A stretch of DNA of 64,000 nucleotides, taken from Herbaspirillum hiltneri N3. GTDB taxonomy: Bacteria; Pseudomonadota; Gammaproteobacteria; Burkholderiales; Burkholderiaceae_D. The DNA lies in NCBI RefSeq assembly GCF_001267925.1, contig NZ_CP011409.1, positions 2,976,001 through 3,040,000 on the forward strand, read 5' to 3'. A model generated the notes under the pieces. That model made no database searches and was not told the DNA's origin. It worked only from the letters and a program-made list of their open reading frames with translations. Positions 27,061 to 36,162 of this stretch are shown in pieces; the first letter of the stretch is position 1, and each line of letters starts with the position of its first letter. The position numbers were made by a program, and so were the translations under genes.

Positions 27061-27966
27061 ATGTCGGCAACGCCTGCAGGTAATTCCGTCCTTAATTCCG
27101 TGCTTAAGCCCGTCCTCAAGCCTGCCTCGTTGCGGCACAACGAGATCATCGCGCTGTTCCGCCAGCACGGCTTCCTGACAATGGAAGCGCTGGCGGAACA
27201 TTTCGCCGTCACCACGCAGACCATCCGGCGCGACATCAACGCGCTATGCGACGCCGATATCCTGCGGCGACGGCACGGCGGCGCCGAACTGATCCTGTCG
27301 GCGCGCAACCAGCCTTACGACATGCGCCGCATCAACAACCTGGAACAAAAGGCCGAGATCGGCGCTGCCGTCGCCGCGCTGATCCCGAACTCATGCAGCG
27401 TGCTCATCGGCATCGGCACCACGCCCGAGCAAGTCGCGCTGGCATTGGCCAAGCACGACCACCTCACCGTCATCACCAACAACCTGCGTGCGGCGCTGGC
27501 GCTGTCGACCAACCAGAACAACCAGATCATCGTGCCGGGCGGCACGCTGCGCTTTCCGAATCCGGAAATTCTCGGCAACGACGCCGACAAACTGTTCCGC
27601 AACTTCCGCGCCGACTTCGGCATTTATGGCGTCGGCGGCGTCGACCCCGACGGTACGCTGCTCGATTTCGATCGCATGGAATCGAGCTCGCGCCAGGCCT
27701 TGCGCGAGAGCTGCCGCACCCAGATCCTGGTTACCGACAACTCCAAATTCGGGCGCCAGGCGCCGGTGCGCGGCGGCCATCTGTCGGACCCCGACATCCT
27801 GGTCACCGATAGCCCGCTGAGCCCTGCACTGGCCGCCATGCTGGCCGGCAATACGCGCGTCGTCGTGACGTCGCAGCCGGGAGGCGACGCCGGCACAGAC
27901 GATCAAACGACAAGTTCCGCAGCCACCGGCAATTCCGTCATGGCTGCCATCGCAGCAGGAAAATGA
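27061..27966 (+). CDS. DeoR/GlpR-family regulator
   Basis: The 301-residue protein has the DeoR helix-turn-helix (LTMEALAEHFAVTTQTIRRDINALCDADILRRRHGGA, about residues 40-75) and the phosphosugar-binding DeoR C-terminal domain (IGIGTTPEQVALALAKHDHLTVITNN; GVGGVDPDGTLLDFD). GlpR, its best known relative, senses glycerol-3-phosphate. ATG 27061 is 9 bases from GGATAA. The N-terminal extension is encoded by 12-bp repeats. Its stop overlaps the start of the importer ATPase gene, so it belongs to the same operon and probably represses it. Confidence 0.92.
   Translation: MSATPAGNSVLNSVLKPVLKPASLRHNEIIALFRQHGFLTMEALAEHFAVTTQTIRRDINALCDADILRRRHGGAELILSARNQPYDMRRINNLEQKAEIGAAVAALIPNSCSVLIGIGTTPEQVALALAKHDHLTVITNNLRAALALSTNQNNQIIVPGGTLRFPNPEILGNDADKLFRNFRADFGIYGVGGVDPDGTLLDFDRMESSSRQALRESCRTQILVTDNSKFGRQAPVRGGHLSDPDILVTDSPLSPALAAMLAGNTRVVVTSQPGGDAGTDDQTTSSAATGNSVMAAIAAGK
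27082..27129 (+). repeat. Four 12-bp in-frame repeats in the 5' end of deoR
   Basis: Units AATTCCGTCCTT, AATTCCGTGCTT, AAGCCCGTCCTC and a decayed fourth copy at 27118 encode NSVL-NSVL-KPVL-KPAS ahead of the DNA-binding domain. Being four codons long, gain or loss of a unit keeps the frame. Confidence 0.7.
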
Positions 27967-29087
27967 ACATGCAGGAAACGAACATGAACACCGACGTTGC
28001 CATCCGCCTTACCGGCATCAGCAAATCCTGGGGCGCGCACCAGGTCATCAAGTCGCTCGATCTGGAGTTCGGACGCGGCCAGCTGGTTGCCCTGCTCGGT
28101 CCGTCCGGCTGCGGAAAGTCGACCTTGTTGCGCCTGCTGGCGGGACTTGAAACGCCGGACAGCGGCCGCGTCGAAATCGACGGCAAGGACGTCACCGCTG
28201 CTGCGCCTTCGGCGCGCGGGTTGTCGATGGTGTTCCAGTCGTACGCGCTGTTCCCGCATCTGAACATCGCCGAGAACATCTGCTTCGGCATGCAGGTGCG
28301 TGGCGTGCACGCGGCCGAACGCCGCCAGCGTCTGCAGGACGCCCTGGCGCTGACCAATCTGCAAGGACTTGAACAACGCAAGCCGGCACAGCTGTCGGGC
28401 GGCCAGCGTCAGCGCGTAGCGCTGGCGCGCGCTATCGTCGCCGGTCATTCGATCTGCCTGATGGATGAGCCCTTGTCCAACCTCGATGCCAAGCTGCGTC
28501 ATTCAGTACGCCATGAAATCCGCGCCTTGCAGCAGCGGCTCGGCATGACCGTGGTGTACGTCACCCACGACCAGACCGAGGCGATGGGCATGGCCGACAA
28601 GATTGTGTTGATGAACGCCGGCGGCATCGTGCAGAGCGGCACGCCGGCGGAGTTGTATGAAACGCCCGCCACGGCGTTCTCGGCAAGCTTCATCGGCAGC
28701 CCGCCGATGATGCTGATGGCGGCTGAGAAGTTGCCGCCGCCCTTGCGTGCAGGCATCGCGCCGATCGGTGGCGATGTGAACACCCTGATCGGTGTGCGGC
28801 CCGAACATTTCCATATCGTCGCGCCGTCATCCACCGAGTTGTTCGGCACCGTCACCGGGGTCGAATTCCAGGGCGCCGAATCCTACATCTACCTCGACCT
28901 GCCGGGCGGCGACGACATCATCGTGCGCAGTCCGGAAAAGAGCCGTCTCAAGCTCGGCGACCGCGTCGGTCTCGGCTGGAATCCCGTCGACGCCCACGTG
29001 TTCGCCGCCGATGATGGTCGCCGCTTGCTGCGGCTGGCCCGCTACGGCCACGACAGCGCCACGCCGAAGCTGGCCGCCGTGCTCTGA
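27963..29087 (+). CDS. ugpC: ABC transporter ATPase, glycerol-3-phosphate/glycerophosphodiester type
   Basis: The 374-residue protein has Walker A GPSGCGKST, signature LSGGQRQRVALARA, Walker B ICLMDEPLSNLDAKLR, the H-loop VTHDQTEAMGMADKIV and a C-terminal TOBE domain, as in UgpC/MalK. The first ATG overlaps the deoR stop; ATGs at 27969 and 27984 are better spaced from AGGA sequences and either may be the true start. Energises the importer made of the products encoded at 29165, 30533 and 31459. Confidence 0.92.
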   Translation: MNMQETNMNTDVAIRLTGISKSWGAHQVIKSLDLEFGRGQLVALLGPSGCGKSTLLRLLAGLETPDSGRVEIDGKDVTAAAPSARGLSMVFQSYALFPHLNIAENICFGMQVRGVHAAERRQRLQDALALTNLQGLEQRKPAQLSGGQRQRVALARAIVAGHSICLMDEPLSNLDAKLRHSVRHEIRALQQRLGMTVVYVTHDQTEAMGMADKIVLMNAGGIVQSGTPAELYETPATAFSASFIGSPPMMLMAAEKLPPPLRAGIAPIGGDVNTLIGVRPEHFHIVAPSSTELFGTVTGVEFQGAESYIYLDLPGGDDIIVRSPEKSRLKLGDRVGLGWNPVDAHVFAADDGRRLLRLARYGHDSATPKLAAVL

Positions 29088-29164
29088 GCGCTTTCAACAC
29101 ATCCGGATCTGACCACGCTTTTCACCTGCACTTTCAACACGACTACCTCAAAAAAGGAACAGCA

Positions 29165-30439
29165 ATGCTGAGCAAACTCATCAAAAAAACAGCGTTGGCC
29201 GCACTCTTCGCCAGCGCACTGACAGCATCGTCGATGGCCTGCGCCGCGACTGAACTGACCATGTACTACCCGATTGCCGTCGGCGGCCCGCTGACGGAAG
29301 TGATCGACGGCATGATCAATGACTTCCAGAAATCCAATCCGGACATCAAGGTCAAGGCGGTCTACTCCGGCAACTACGACGAGACCCGCGTGCGCGCATT
29401 GTCGGCCATCAAGGGCGGCCAGCCTGCGCAGTTGTCGGTGCTGGGCGCGCTCGACACCTATGACCTGATCGACCAGAACCTGATCGAGCCCTTCGACAAG
29501 GTCGCCACCAGCGCCGAAGACAAGGCCTGGCTGCAGAGCTTCTATCCCGGCCTGATGGCCAACGGCACCATCGGCGGCCACGTGTGGGGCATTCCGTTCC
29601 AGCGCTCGACCATCGTGATGTTCTACAACAAGGACATGTTCCGCGCCGCCGGCCTGAATCCCGACGCGCCGCCGAAGACCTGGAAAGAAATGCTGGCCGC
29701 CGCTACCAAGCTGACCGGCAAGGACAAGTTCGGCCTGATGATTCCGTCGACCGGCTATCCGTACTGGATGTTCCAGGCGTTCGCGATCCAGAACGGTGTT
29801 TCGCTGATGAACAAGGAAGGCACGCAGGTCTACTTCAACACCCCGGCCGCGGTCGAAGCGCTGGAATTCTGGCGTTCGCTGGCCGCCACGTACAAGGTCA
29901 GCCCGGCCGGCGCGATTGAATGGGGTACGCTGCGCCAGGCGTTCGTCCAGGGACAGACCGCGATGATGTGGCACACCACCGGCAACCTGACGGCGGTGAA
30001 GAAGGAAGCCAAGTTCGATTTCGGCGTCGCCATGCTGCCGGCCAACAAGCAACCCGGCTCCCCGGTCGGCGGCGGCAACTTCTACCTGTTCAAGGGCTCG
30101 TCGCCTGCCCAGCAAGCCGCTTCCGTCACGTTCGTGCGCTGGATGACCGCACCCGAACGCGCCGCCCAATGGTCGATCGCGACCGGCTACGTCGGCACCA
30201 GCCCGGCGTCGTACAACACCCCGGCCCTGCGCGATTACGCCAAGACCTTCCCGCAGGCGTTGGTGGCGCGCGATCAGCTGGCGGTAGCGATTCCGGAGTT
30301 CTCGACCGAGCAGACCGCGCGCGTGCGTGAAGCGCTGTCGAACGCCGTGCAAGCGGCACTGACCGGCACCAAGACGTCGAAACAGGCGCTGGACGAAGCC
30401 CAGGCGACCGCCGAACGTCTGCTAAAGCCTTACCGCTAA
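29165..30439 (+). CDS. ugpB: ABC periplasmic binding protein, UgpB-like
   Basis: The 424-residue protein has a signal peptide (cleavage near CAAT, residue 29) and closely follows the UgpB pattern: LTMYYPIAVGGPL, VWGIPFQRSTIVMFYNKDMFRAAGLNPDAPPKTW, STGYPYWMFQAF and the WGTLRQAFVQGQTAMMWHTTGNL segment. UgpB of E. coli binds sn-glycerol-3-phosphate and glycerophosphocholine. It stands 77 bp after the ATPase gene and 93 bp before the first permease, and is preceded by AAAAGGAAC. Confidence 0.9.
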   Translation: MLSKLIKKTALAALFASALTASSMACAATELTMYYPIAVGGPLTEVIDGMINDFQKSNPDIKVKAVYSGNYDETRVRALSAIKGGQPAQLSVLGALDTYDLIDQNLIEPFDKVATSAEDKAWLQSFYPGLMANGTIGGHVWGIPFQRSTIVMFYNKDMFRAAGLNPDAPPKTWKEMLAAATKLTGKDKFGLMIPSTGYPYWMFQAFAIQNGVSLMNKEGTQVYFNTPAAVEALEFWRSLAATYKVSPAGAIEWGTLRQAFVQGQTAMMWHTTGNLTAVKKEAKFDFGVAMLPANKQPGSPVGGGNFYLFKGSSPAQQAASVTFVRWMTAPERAAQWSIATGYVGTSPASYNTPALRDYAKTFPQALVARDQLAVAIPEFSTEQTARVREALSNAVQAALTGTKTSKQALDEAQATAERLLKPYR

Positions 30440-30532
30440 TCCACGTTTTTCTGCAAGAAAGTACTGATGCCGTCCCGGAGATCGGGGCGGCAGCAAGCTC
30501 GGTAACGACAACGCCAAGACCGATCACCGGAC

Positions 30533-31462
30533 ATGATCCTGATGAACCAAGCAACACACCTGGCGCCGGCGCATCTCGCGAACCCTGCGGAACGCCGCCT
30601 GCATAACCTTTTCGGCTGGGGCCTGCTGACGCCATCGCTGATCCTGCTGACGCTGTTCGCCTTTTATCCGATGCTGGCGACGCTGTGGAGCAGCGTTCAC
30701 TCGCGCGGGACCGCACGCCGCCCCAGCGTATTCAACGGCATCGACAATTACCGCGACCTGCTGAGCGACCCGACCTTCTGGCAAGTCGCCGGCAACAATC
30801 TGCTGTACGCGGGCGTGACCGTCCCCGTTTCGATCGCGCTGGCGCTGGGCATGGCCTTATGGGCCAACGCGCGCATCGGCGGCCGCGGCCTGGTGCGCAC
30901 CGCCTTTTTCACGCCGACCATGCTGCCGATGATTGCAGCGGCCAACCTGTGGCTGTTTTTCTATACGCCCGGTCTCGGCCTGCTCGATCACATCACTGCA
31001 CTGTTCGGCATCGGCCCCACCAACTGGCTGGGCCGGCCCGGCACTGCGCTGTGGTCGGTGATGGCCGTGACGATCTGGAAGGAGTCCGGCTTCTTCATGA
31101 TTTTTTACCTGGCCGCATTGCAGGCGATCCCGCCCGACCTGCGCGAAGCGGCGCGCATCGAAGGCGCCGGCCGCTGGGCTTATACGCGCCGCATCGTGCT
31201 GCCGCTGCTGATGCCGACCACGCTGTTCGTGCTGATCAATGCACTGATCAATTCGGTGCGCCTGATCGACCATCTGTTCATCCTGACCAAGGGCGGTCCG
31301 GACAACGCGTCCAAGCTGATCCTGTACTGGATCTGGGAAATGGCCTTCGCCTATCTCGATCAGGCCGGCGCCGCCGTGATGACCGTACTCGTGCTCGCCG
31401 TACTGGGATTGATCGCCGCGCTGCAATTCATGTTCTTTGACCGTCGCATCCATTACCGATGA
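30533..31462 (+). CDS. ugpA: ABC transporter permease, UgpA-like
   Basis: The 309-residue protein has six membrane segments and the EAA loop EAARIEGAGRWAYTRRIVLP. The NLWLFFYTPGLGLLDH and FILTKGGPDNASKLILYWIWEMAF motifs are typical of UgpA. A second ATG at 30542 is an equally possible start, as no strong ribosome binding site decides. Its stop codon overlaps the next permease by 4 bp. Confidence 0.9.
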   Translation: MILMNQATHLAPAHLANPAERRLHNLFGWGLLTPSLILLTLFAFYPMLATLWSSVHSRGTARRPSVFNGIDNYRDLLSDPTFWQVAGNNLLYAGVTVPVSIALALGMALWANARIGGRGLVRTAFFTPTMLPMIAAANLWLFFYTPGLGLLDHITALFGIGPTNWLGRPGTALWSVMAVTIWKESGFFMIFYLAALQAIPPDLREAARIEGAGRWAYTRRIVLPLLMPTTLFVLINALINSVRLIDHLFILTKGGPDNASKLILYWIWEMAFAYLDQAGAAVMTVLVLAVLGLIAALQFMFFDRRIHYR

Positions 31463-32322
31463 ACACTCTCGTTATCTCCCCGTCGGCGGCGTCCGCTCCC
31501 GCTGCTGTGTCGCATGACCGTTTCTGGAACCTTGTCGACACCCTCGGCGCCTGGCTGCTGGCGCTGCTGTGGATCGCGCCGCTGCTGTTCGCGCTGTGGG
31601 CCGCCTTCCATACCTCCCACGCCGCGCTCGCATTCGACTGGCCCGCGCCGCTGGTGCTGCAGAATTTCCGCGATGCCTGGCAATCGGCGCCGTGGCTGCG
31701 CTACTTCCTCAATACCTTCGTGCTGGTCAGCCTGATCCTGGCCGGCCAGTTCACCTTGTGCACGCTGGCCGGTTTTGCTTTCGCACGCTTCCAGTTCTGT
31801 GGCAAGAACGCCGTGTTCGTGCTGGTGCTGCTGCAACTGTTCGTGCTGCCGGAAATCCTGATTGTCGAGAACTATGCAATGGTCACCCGCCTCGGCCTGT
31901 TCGATACGCCGTTCGGCATGGCGGTGCCTTACATGGCCAGCGCTTTCGGCATCTTTCTGCTGCGCCAGGCCTTCATGCAGATCCCGCGCGAGCTGGAAGA
32001 AGCTGCACGCATCGAAGGTTGCGGCTGGTTCGGCGTGCTGTGGCGTGTCTACATGCCGGCGGCCAAGCCGGTCTATCTGGCCTATGCGCTGGTGTCGGTG
32101 GCGACGCACTGGAACAATTTCCTGTGGCCGCTGATCGTCACCAACTCGCCTGCGACGCGACCGCTGACGGTCGGACTGTCGCTGTTCGGTGCGCCCGAAA
32201 GCGGCGTCAACATCTCCATCATCAGCGCCACCACGCTGTTGGCGATCGCGCCGCTGCTGGCGGGCTTCCTGGTATTCCAACGCCAGTTCATCCAGGCCTT
32301 CCTGCGCGCGGGCATCCGATAA
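31459..32322 (+). CDS. ugpE: ABC transporter permease, UgpE-like
   Basis: The 287-residue protein overlaps the preceding permease gene by ATGA, implying translational coupling. It has six membrane segments and the EAA loop EAARIEGCGWFGVLWRVYMP, and ends with the MalG/UgpE-like HWNNFLWPLIVTNSPATRPLTVGLSLF region. It forms the second half of the channel. Confidence 0.92.
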   Translation: MNTLVISPSAASAPAAVSHDRFWNLVDTLGAWLLALLWIAPLLFALWAAFHTSHAALAFDWPAPLVLQNFRDAWQSAPWLRYFLNTFVLVSLILAGQFTLCTLAGFAFARFQFCGKNAVFVLVLLQLFVLPEILIVENYAMVTRLGLFDTPFGMAVPYMASAFGIFLLRQAFMQIPRELEEAARIEGCGWFGVLWRVYMPAAKPVYLAYALVSVATHWNNFLWPLIVTNSPATRPLTVGLSLFGAPESGVNISIISATTLLAIAPLLAGFLVFQRQFIQAFLRAGIR

Positions 32323-32350
32323 CTCTCTCTCAACACCAACAACACATCTG

Positions 32351-33139
32351 ATGAAAGTCATACAAATCACCGACATCCACCTGGTGCCGGATGGGAAGCT
32401 CTTGTTCGGCGAAGACCCGGTCACGCGTTTTCGCCACTGCATCGCCCATGTCAATGAACACCACCCTGACGCCGACCTGTGCGTCATCACCGGCGATCTC
32501 ACGCACGACGGCGATGAAGCCTCGTATCGCATCCTGGCCGATTGCCTCAAGGAACTGAAACTGCCGGTACGCCTGCTGCTCGGCAACCATGACGAACGCC
32601 CGGTGTTCCGCAGCGTCTTCCCCCACATGCCGGCCGACGATCACGGCTTCATCCAGGGTGTGCACGATGCCGGCGACACGCGCCTGGTGTTCCTCGACAC
32701 CAAGGAGCCCGGCACCCATGAAGGCCGCCTGTGCGCCGACCGGCTGGCCTGGCTGGACCGCATGCTGTCCGAAGCCGGCGAACGTTCGGTATACCTGTTC
32801 TCGCACCATCCGCCGTTCGAGCTCGACCTGCCGTCGATGGACTGGATCCGCCTGCGCGAAGAGGCCGACCTGAGGACGCTGGTGAAGCAACACGGCAACG
32901 TGCGCTACATGTTCTCCGGCCACGTGCACCGGCCGTCGGGCGGCACCTGGTACGGCACGCCGTTCGCCACCGTGCCGGGCACCAATCACCAGCATGCGCT
33001 CGACTTCGCGCTGACAGGCCCGGCCACAACCTCGATGGAGCCGCCCGCCTACGCCGTGCTGAGCCTGCGCGACGCGGGCGTGGTGGTGCACTATCACGCG
33101 TTCATGGACCGGTCGCAGCAGTTTCCGTATTACGGCTGA
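32351..33139 (+). CDS. Calcineurin-type phosphodiesterase, GpdQ/CpdA-like
   Basis: The 262-residue cytoplasmic metallophosphoesterase has all five metal motifs: TDIHL, ITGDLTHDGD, GNHDE, FSHHPP and SGHVHRP. GpdQ of Enterobacter hydrolyses glycerophosphodiesters and other diesters; CpdA hydrolyses cyclic AMP. As last gene of a Ugp-type importer operon, hydrolysis of imported glycerophosphodiesters to glycerol-3-phosphate is the likely role, taking the place of UgpQ. The ATG at 32351 begins MKVIQITDIHL. Confidence 0.9.
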   Translation: MKVIQITDIHLVPDGKLLFGEDPVTRFRHCIAHVNEHHPDADLCVITGDLTHDGDEASYRILADCLKELKLPVRLLLGNHDERPVFRSVFPHMPADDHGFIQGVHDAGDTRLVFLDTKEPGTHEGRLCADRLAWLDRMLSEAGERSVYLFSHHPPFELDLPSMDWIRLREEADLRTLVKQHGNVRYMFSGHVHRPSGGTWYGTPFATVPGTNHQHALDFALTGPATTSMEPPAYAVLSLRDAGVVVHYHAFMDRSQQFPYYG

Positions 33140-33165
33140 TGCACATGCGCACATGCCGAGGCAAT

Positions 33166-33205
33166 AAAAAAACGGGGAGGCGCCTGGCGCACTCCCCGTT
33201 TTTTT
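33166..33205. terminator. Bidirectional terminator between convergent operons
   Basis: AAAAACGGGGAG and CTCCCCGTTTTT pair across a 12-base loop; the A-run and T-run make it work on both strands. It ends the Ugp-like operon (rightward) and the NitT/TauT operon (leftward). Confidence 0.9.
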
Positions 33206-33241
33206 GCCTGGCTCGCTGGTTGCAGCTCAGCGTCCCTTGGT

Positions 33242-34264
33242 TCAGCTTCCTTTGCGTGTCTTGAACGCGGGCACGAACAGATCGGACCATACCGCCGGTT
33301 TGGTCTTGATGGTGCCGGCCTTGTCCATGAACACCACGTATTGCATGATGTCTTCCGGCGTGGTGGTGAATTGCGTGTCGGGATCGGCCAGCATCTTCTC
33401 GACTTCATCCTGCGTCAGTTTCATCTTCGACACGCGCAGGAAAGTCTCTGCCGCGCCCTTGCGGTTCTTGGCGATATAGGCGTTGGCTTCTTCCTGCGCT
33501 TCCATGAAGGCCTGCGTCAGCTTGGGGTTCTTTTCGGTGAACTGCTTGAGTGCGAACACGACGTCGATGGTGATGTGGCCCAGTACTTCCGACGAATTCA
33601 GCACGCGATGAATCTTCGGATCCTTGGCTTCCTGATACGAGAACGGCGGCGAGGTGAAATGACCGGTGATCTCGGTCTTGCCGGACAGCAGCGAACCGAG
33701 CGCTTCCGGATGGCTCAGGCTGACGGTCAGCGGATCGAGCTTGGCGTAGTTCTCGATGCCGAAGGTCTTGGCCGCAGCCATTTGCAGCAGCACCGCCGAC
33801 AGCGAGGTCTTGATGCCCGGGATGGCGATCTTGTCCTTGGAGGTGAAGTCCTTGAGCGACTTGACGTTGGGATTATTGGTGTTGAGCCACAACGGCGAAG
33901 TGCTCAGCGCACCCAGGCCGGTCACTTCGGAGCGCGGAATGCCGCGCGCCTTCGACCACAGCGTGATGAATCCCGGCGCGCCGGTTCCGGCGATGTCGAG
34001 GTTGCCGGCCAGCATGGCGTCGTTGATGACGTTGCCGCCATCAAGCAGCACCCAGCTGGTCTTGACGTCGCCCAGTCCCATCGCCTTGGCGTGCTTCTCG
34101 ATGAGCCCCTGGTCGCGGATCACCATCAGCGGCAGGTACAGCAAGCCGTAGCCGTGCGACAGGCGCACCATCGGCGCTTCGGCCCGGGCAGGAATGCTGG
34201 CGGCCAGCATGGACAAGCCCAGGGTTGCGGCGGTCATCAGTTTGGAAAAATGTCTGCGTTTCAT
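33242..34264 (-). CDS. NitT/TauT-type ABC transporter binding protein
   Basis: The 340-residue protein has a signal peptide (cleavage near ARAE, residue 28) and the NMT1/SsuA-like fold: LSHGYGLLYLPLMVIRDQGLIEKHAKAMGL, NVINDAMLAGNLDIAGTGAPGFI and KDKIAIPGIKTSLSAVLLQMAA. Such proteins bind sulfonates, nitrate, pyrimidine precursors or similar small anions or rings. It is last in a leftward operon with permease and ATPase. Confidence 0.92.
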   Translation of the reverse strand: MKRRHFSKLMTAATLGLSMLAASIPARAEAPMVRLSHGYGLLYLPLMVIRDQGLIEKHAKAMGLGDVKTSWVLLDGGNVINDAMLAGNLDIAGTGAPGFITLWSKARGIPRSEVTGLGALSTSPLWLNTNNPNVKSLKDFTSKDKIAIPGIKTSLSAVLLQMAAAKTFGIENYAKLDPLTVSLSHPEALGSLLSGKTEITGHFTSPPFSYQEAKDPKIHRVLNSSEVLGHITIDVVFALKQFTEKNPKLTQAFMEAQEEANAYIAKNRKGAAETFLRVSKMKLTQDEVEKMLADPDTQFTTTPEDIMQYVVFMDKAGTIKTKPAVWSDLFVPAFKTRKGS

Positions 34265-34307
34265 TCTGTCTCCTTTGAAGGTGTCGATTTATATCGTCTT
34301 TTTGAAA

Positions 34308-35180
34308 TCAATGCTGCATGCCCCAGCGGCGGATGGTGCGTTTCTCAATCTTTGCGAAGATCATGTTCTCCACAAACAAGCCGATGATGATCACGAAGAA
34401 CAGGCCCGAGAACACGTTCGCAGTTTCCAGCTGATTGCGGTTTTCGAAGATGTACCAGCCCAGTCCGCCGGTGCCGGACGACACGCCGAACACCAGCTCG
34501 GCCGCGATCAACGTGCGCCAGGCAAACGCCCAGCCGATCTTGAGGCCGGTCAGGATGCTCGGGAACGCAGCCGGGATCAGCACCGAGCGCACCAGCGAAA
34601 AACGTTTCAGGCCGTAGTTCTGGCCGACCATGCGCAAGGTGTTCGACACCGAGCGGAAGCCGGCGTGCGTGTTCAGCGCCACCGCCCACAGGACCGAATG
34701 CACCAGTACGAAAATGATGCTGCCGGTGCCGAGGCCGAACCAGATCAGCGCCAGCGGCAGCAAGGCGATCGCCGGCAACGGATTGAACATGGAGGTCAGC
34801 GTTTCGAGGAAGTCGTTGCCGATGCGCGAGCTGATCGCCACCGTGGTCAGCAGGCCGGCCAGCAGGATGCCGAGGCTGTAGCCGATCAGCAGCGTCTGCA
34901 GGGATACCGCCGCACGTTGCAGCAGCACGCCGCTGCTGATGCCGCTCATGAAGGCATGCAAGGTTTCGCTGAAGCTGGGGAACAGCAGCGAATTATCCAG
35001 CCAGCGGCCGTAGATTTCCCAGACCAGCGCCAGCACCAACAGGATCGCGGTCTTGCGGATCCAGCTGATGCGGTAGATGGCTTCAAAGGCCGACAGCGGG
35101 CGCTGGACTTCGGCGACGGCGTTGCGGTTCGGTTCGACGACGATTTCCGGACGCACGAAGAGTGTGCTGTTCTTGGTCAT
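34308..35180 (-). CDS. NitT/TauT-type ABC transporter permease
   Basis: The 290-residue membrane protein has the six-helix SsuC/TauC pattern, with a FNPLPAIALLPLALIWFGLG segment and the EAA-like loop (VLIPAAFPSILTGLKIGWAFAWRTLIAAE) that contacts the ATPase. It lies 43 bp before the binding-protein gene and 27 bp after the ATPase gene. Confidence 0.93.
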   Translation of the reverse strand: MTKNSTLFVRPEIVVEPNRNAVAEVQRPLSAFEAIYRISWIRKTAILLVLALVWEIYGRWLDNSLLFPSFSETLHAFMSGISSGVLLQRAAVSLQTLLIGYSLGILLAGLLTTVAISSRIGNDFLETLTSMFNPLPAIALLPLALIWFGLGTGSIIFVLVHSVLWAVALNTHAGFRSVSNTLRMVGQNYGLKRFSLVRSVLIPAAFPSILTGLKIGWAFAWRTLIAAELVFGVSSGTGGLGWYIFENRNQLETANVFSGLFFVIIIGLFVENMIFAKIEKRTIRRWGMQH

Positions 35181-35207
35181 GATGGTGTCTCTCTTTCTTT
35201 TTATGTG

Positions 35208-36011
35208 TCAGTGCGCGAACAGCATGTCGTTGATGCGCTGCTCCAGCTGCGCCTGGCTTGCCGTGCCCATCTCTTCCGGCGGGATGCTGTTGAGCTCCGC
35301 CCTGACCTGCCCGGGATGCGGCGACAGCAGCAGGATGCGGGTGCCGATACGGATCGCTTCTTCGATCGAGTGGGTCACGAACAGCACCGTGAAGTTGGTG
35401 TCGTCCCACAGGCGCAGCAGCTCGTCCTGCATCTTGCGGCGCGTGAGCGCATCGAGCGCGGCGAAGGGCTCGTCCATCAGCAGCACGTCCGGCTCCATCG
35501 CCATGCCGCGCGCAATCGAGACGCGCTGCTTCATGCCGCCCGAGAGCGTGTGCGGATAGCTGTCGATGAACTTGGCGAGGCCGACTTTCTCGATGTAGTA
35601 CGCCGCGCGGTCGGAGGCTTCCTTGCCTTGCAGGCGGCCGCTGGCGTGCAGCGCGAACTCGACGTTCTGGCGCACGGTCTTCCAGGGCAACAGCTGGTCG
35701 AACTCCTGGAACACCATCATGCGGTCCGGACCGGGCTGGGTGACTTCACGCCCCTTGAGGCGGATCTTGCCGCTGGTCGGTTGCAGGTAACCGCCGATGG
35801 CCTTGAGCAGGGTCGACTTGCCGCATCCGGACGGCCCGAGCAAGATGTAGCGGTCGGATGGATGGACGTTGAAACTGACTTGCTGCGTTGCAGTAACGAG
35901 CGAGTCGGAGGTCTTGTATTGCAGGGTGACGTTATCGATTTCCAGCAATGGCCTGGACGGATCGACAGGCGTGACGGAAGACTGCAGCGCAGCGGCTTGA
36001 TCGTTTTTCAC
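35208..36011 (-). CDS. NitT/TauT-type ABC transporter ATPase
   Basis: The 267-residue protein has Walker A LLGPSGCGKSTLL, a Q-loop MVFQEFDQLLPW, signature LSGGMKQRVSIARGMA, Walker B VLLMDEPFAALDALTR and H-loop VTHSIEEA. It starts with GTG preceded by AGGAGA with 5 bases between. First gene of the leftward importer operon, divergent from a response regulator gene. Confidence 0.94.
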   Translation of the reverse strand: MKNDQAAALQSSVTPVDPSRPLLEIDNVTLQYKTSDSLVTATQQVSFNVHPSDRYILLGPSGCGKSTLLKAIGGYLQPTSGKIRLKGREVTQPGPDRMMVFQEFDQLLPWKTVRQNVEFALHASGRLQGKEASDRAAYYIEKVGLAKFIDSYPHTLSGGMKQRVSIARGMAMEPDVLLMDEPFAALDALTRRKMQDELLRLWDDTNFTVLFVTHSIEEAIRIGTRILLLSPHPGQVRAELNSIPPEEMGTASQAQLEQRINDMLFAH

Positions 36012-36162
36012 AGAATCTCCTGTAGGCTTTTATAAGTTCTGTGAAGGATGCTAATCTCGCAAGCTGTAACGAAACTGACATACATGCGAACATCGGCTGC
36101 GATATCTTGCCGATATATAAATACGCCGCTCTCAAGCCGGCACTTACGACGAATTCATCATC

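Noticed and set aside
34194..36035. 613-codon open frame on the + strand over the NitT/TauT operon
   Set aside because: It is the mirror of three genes with clear motifs on the other strand; no ribosome binding site or domain logic.
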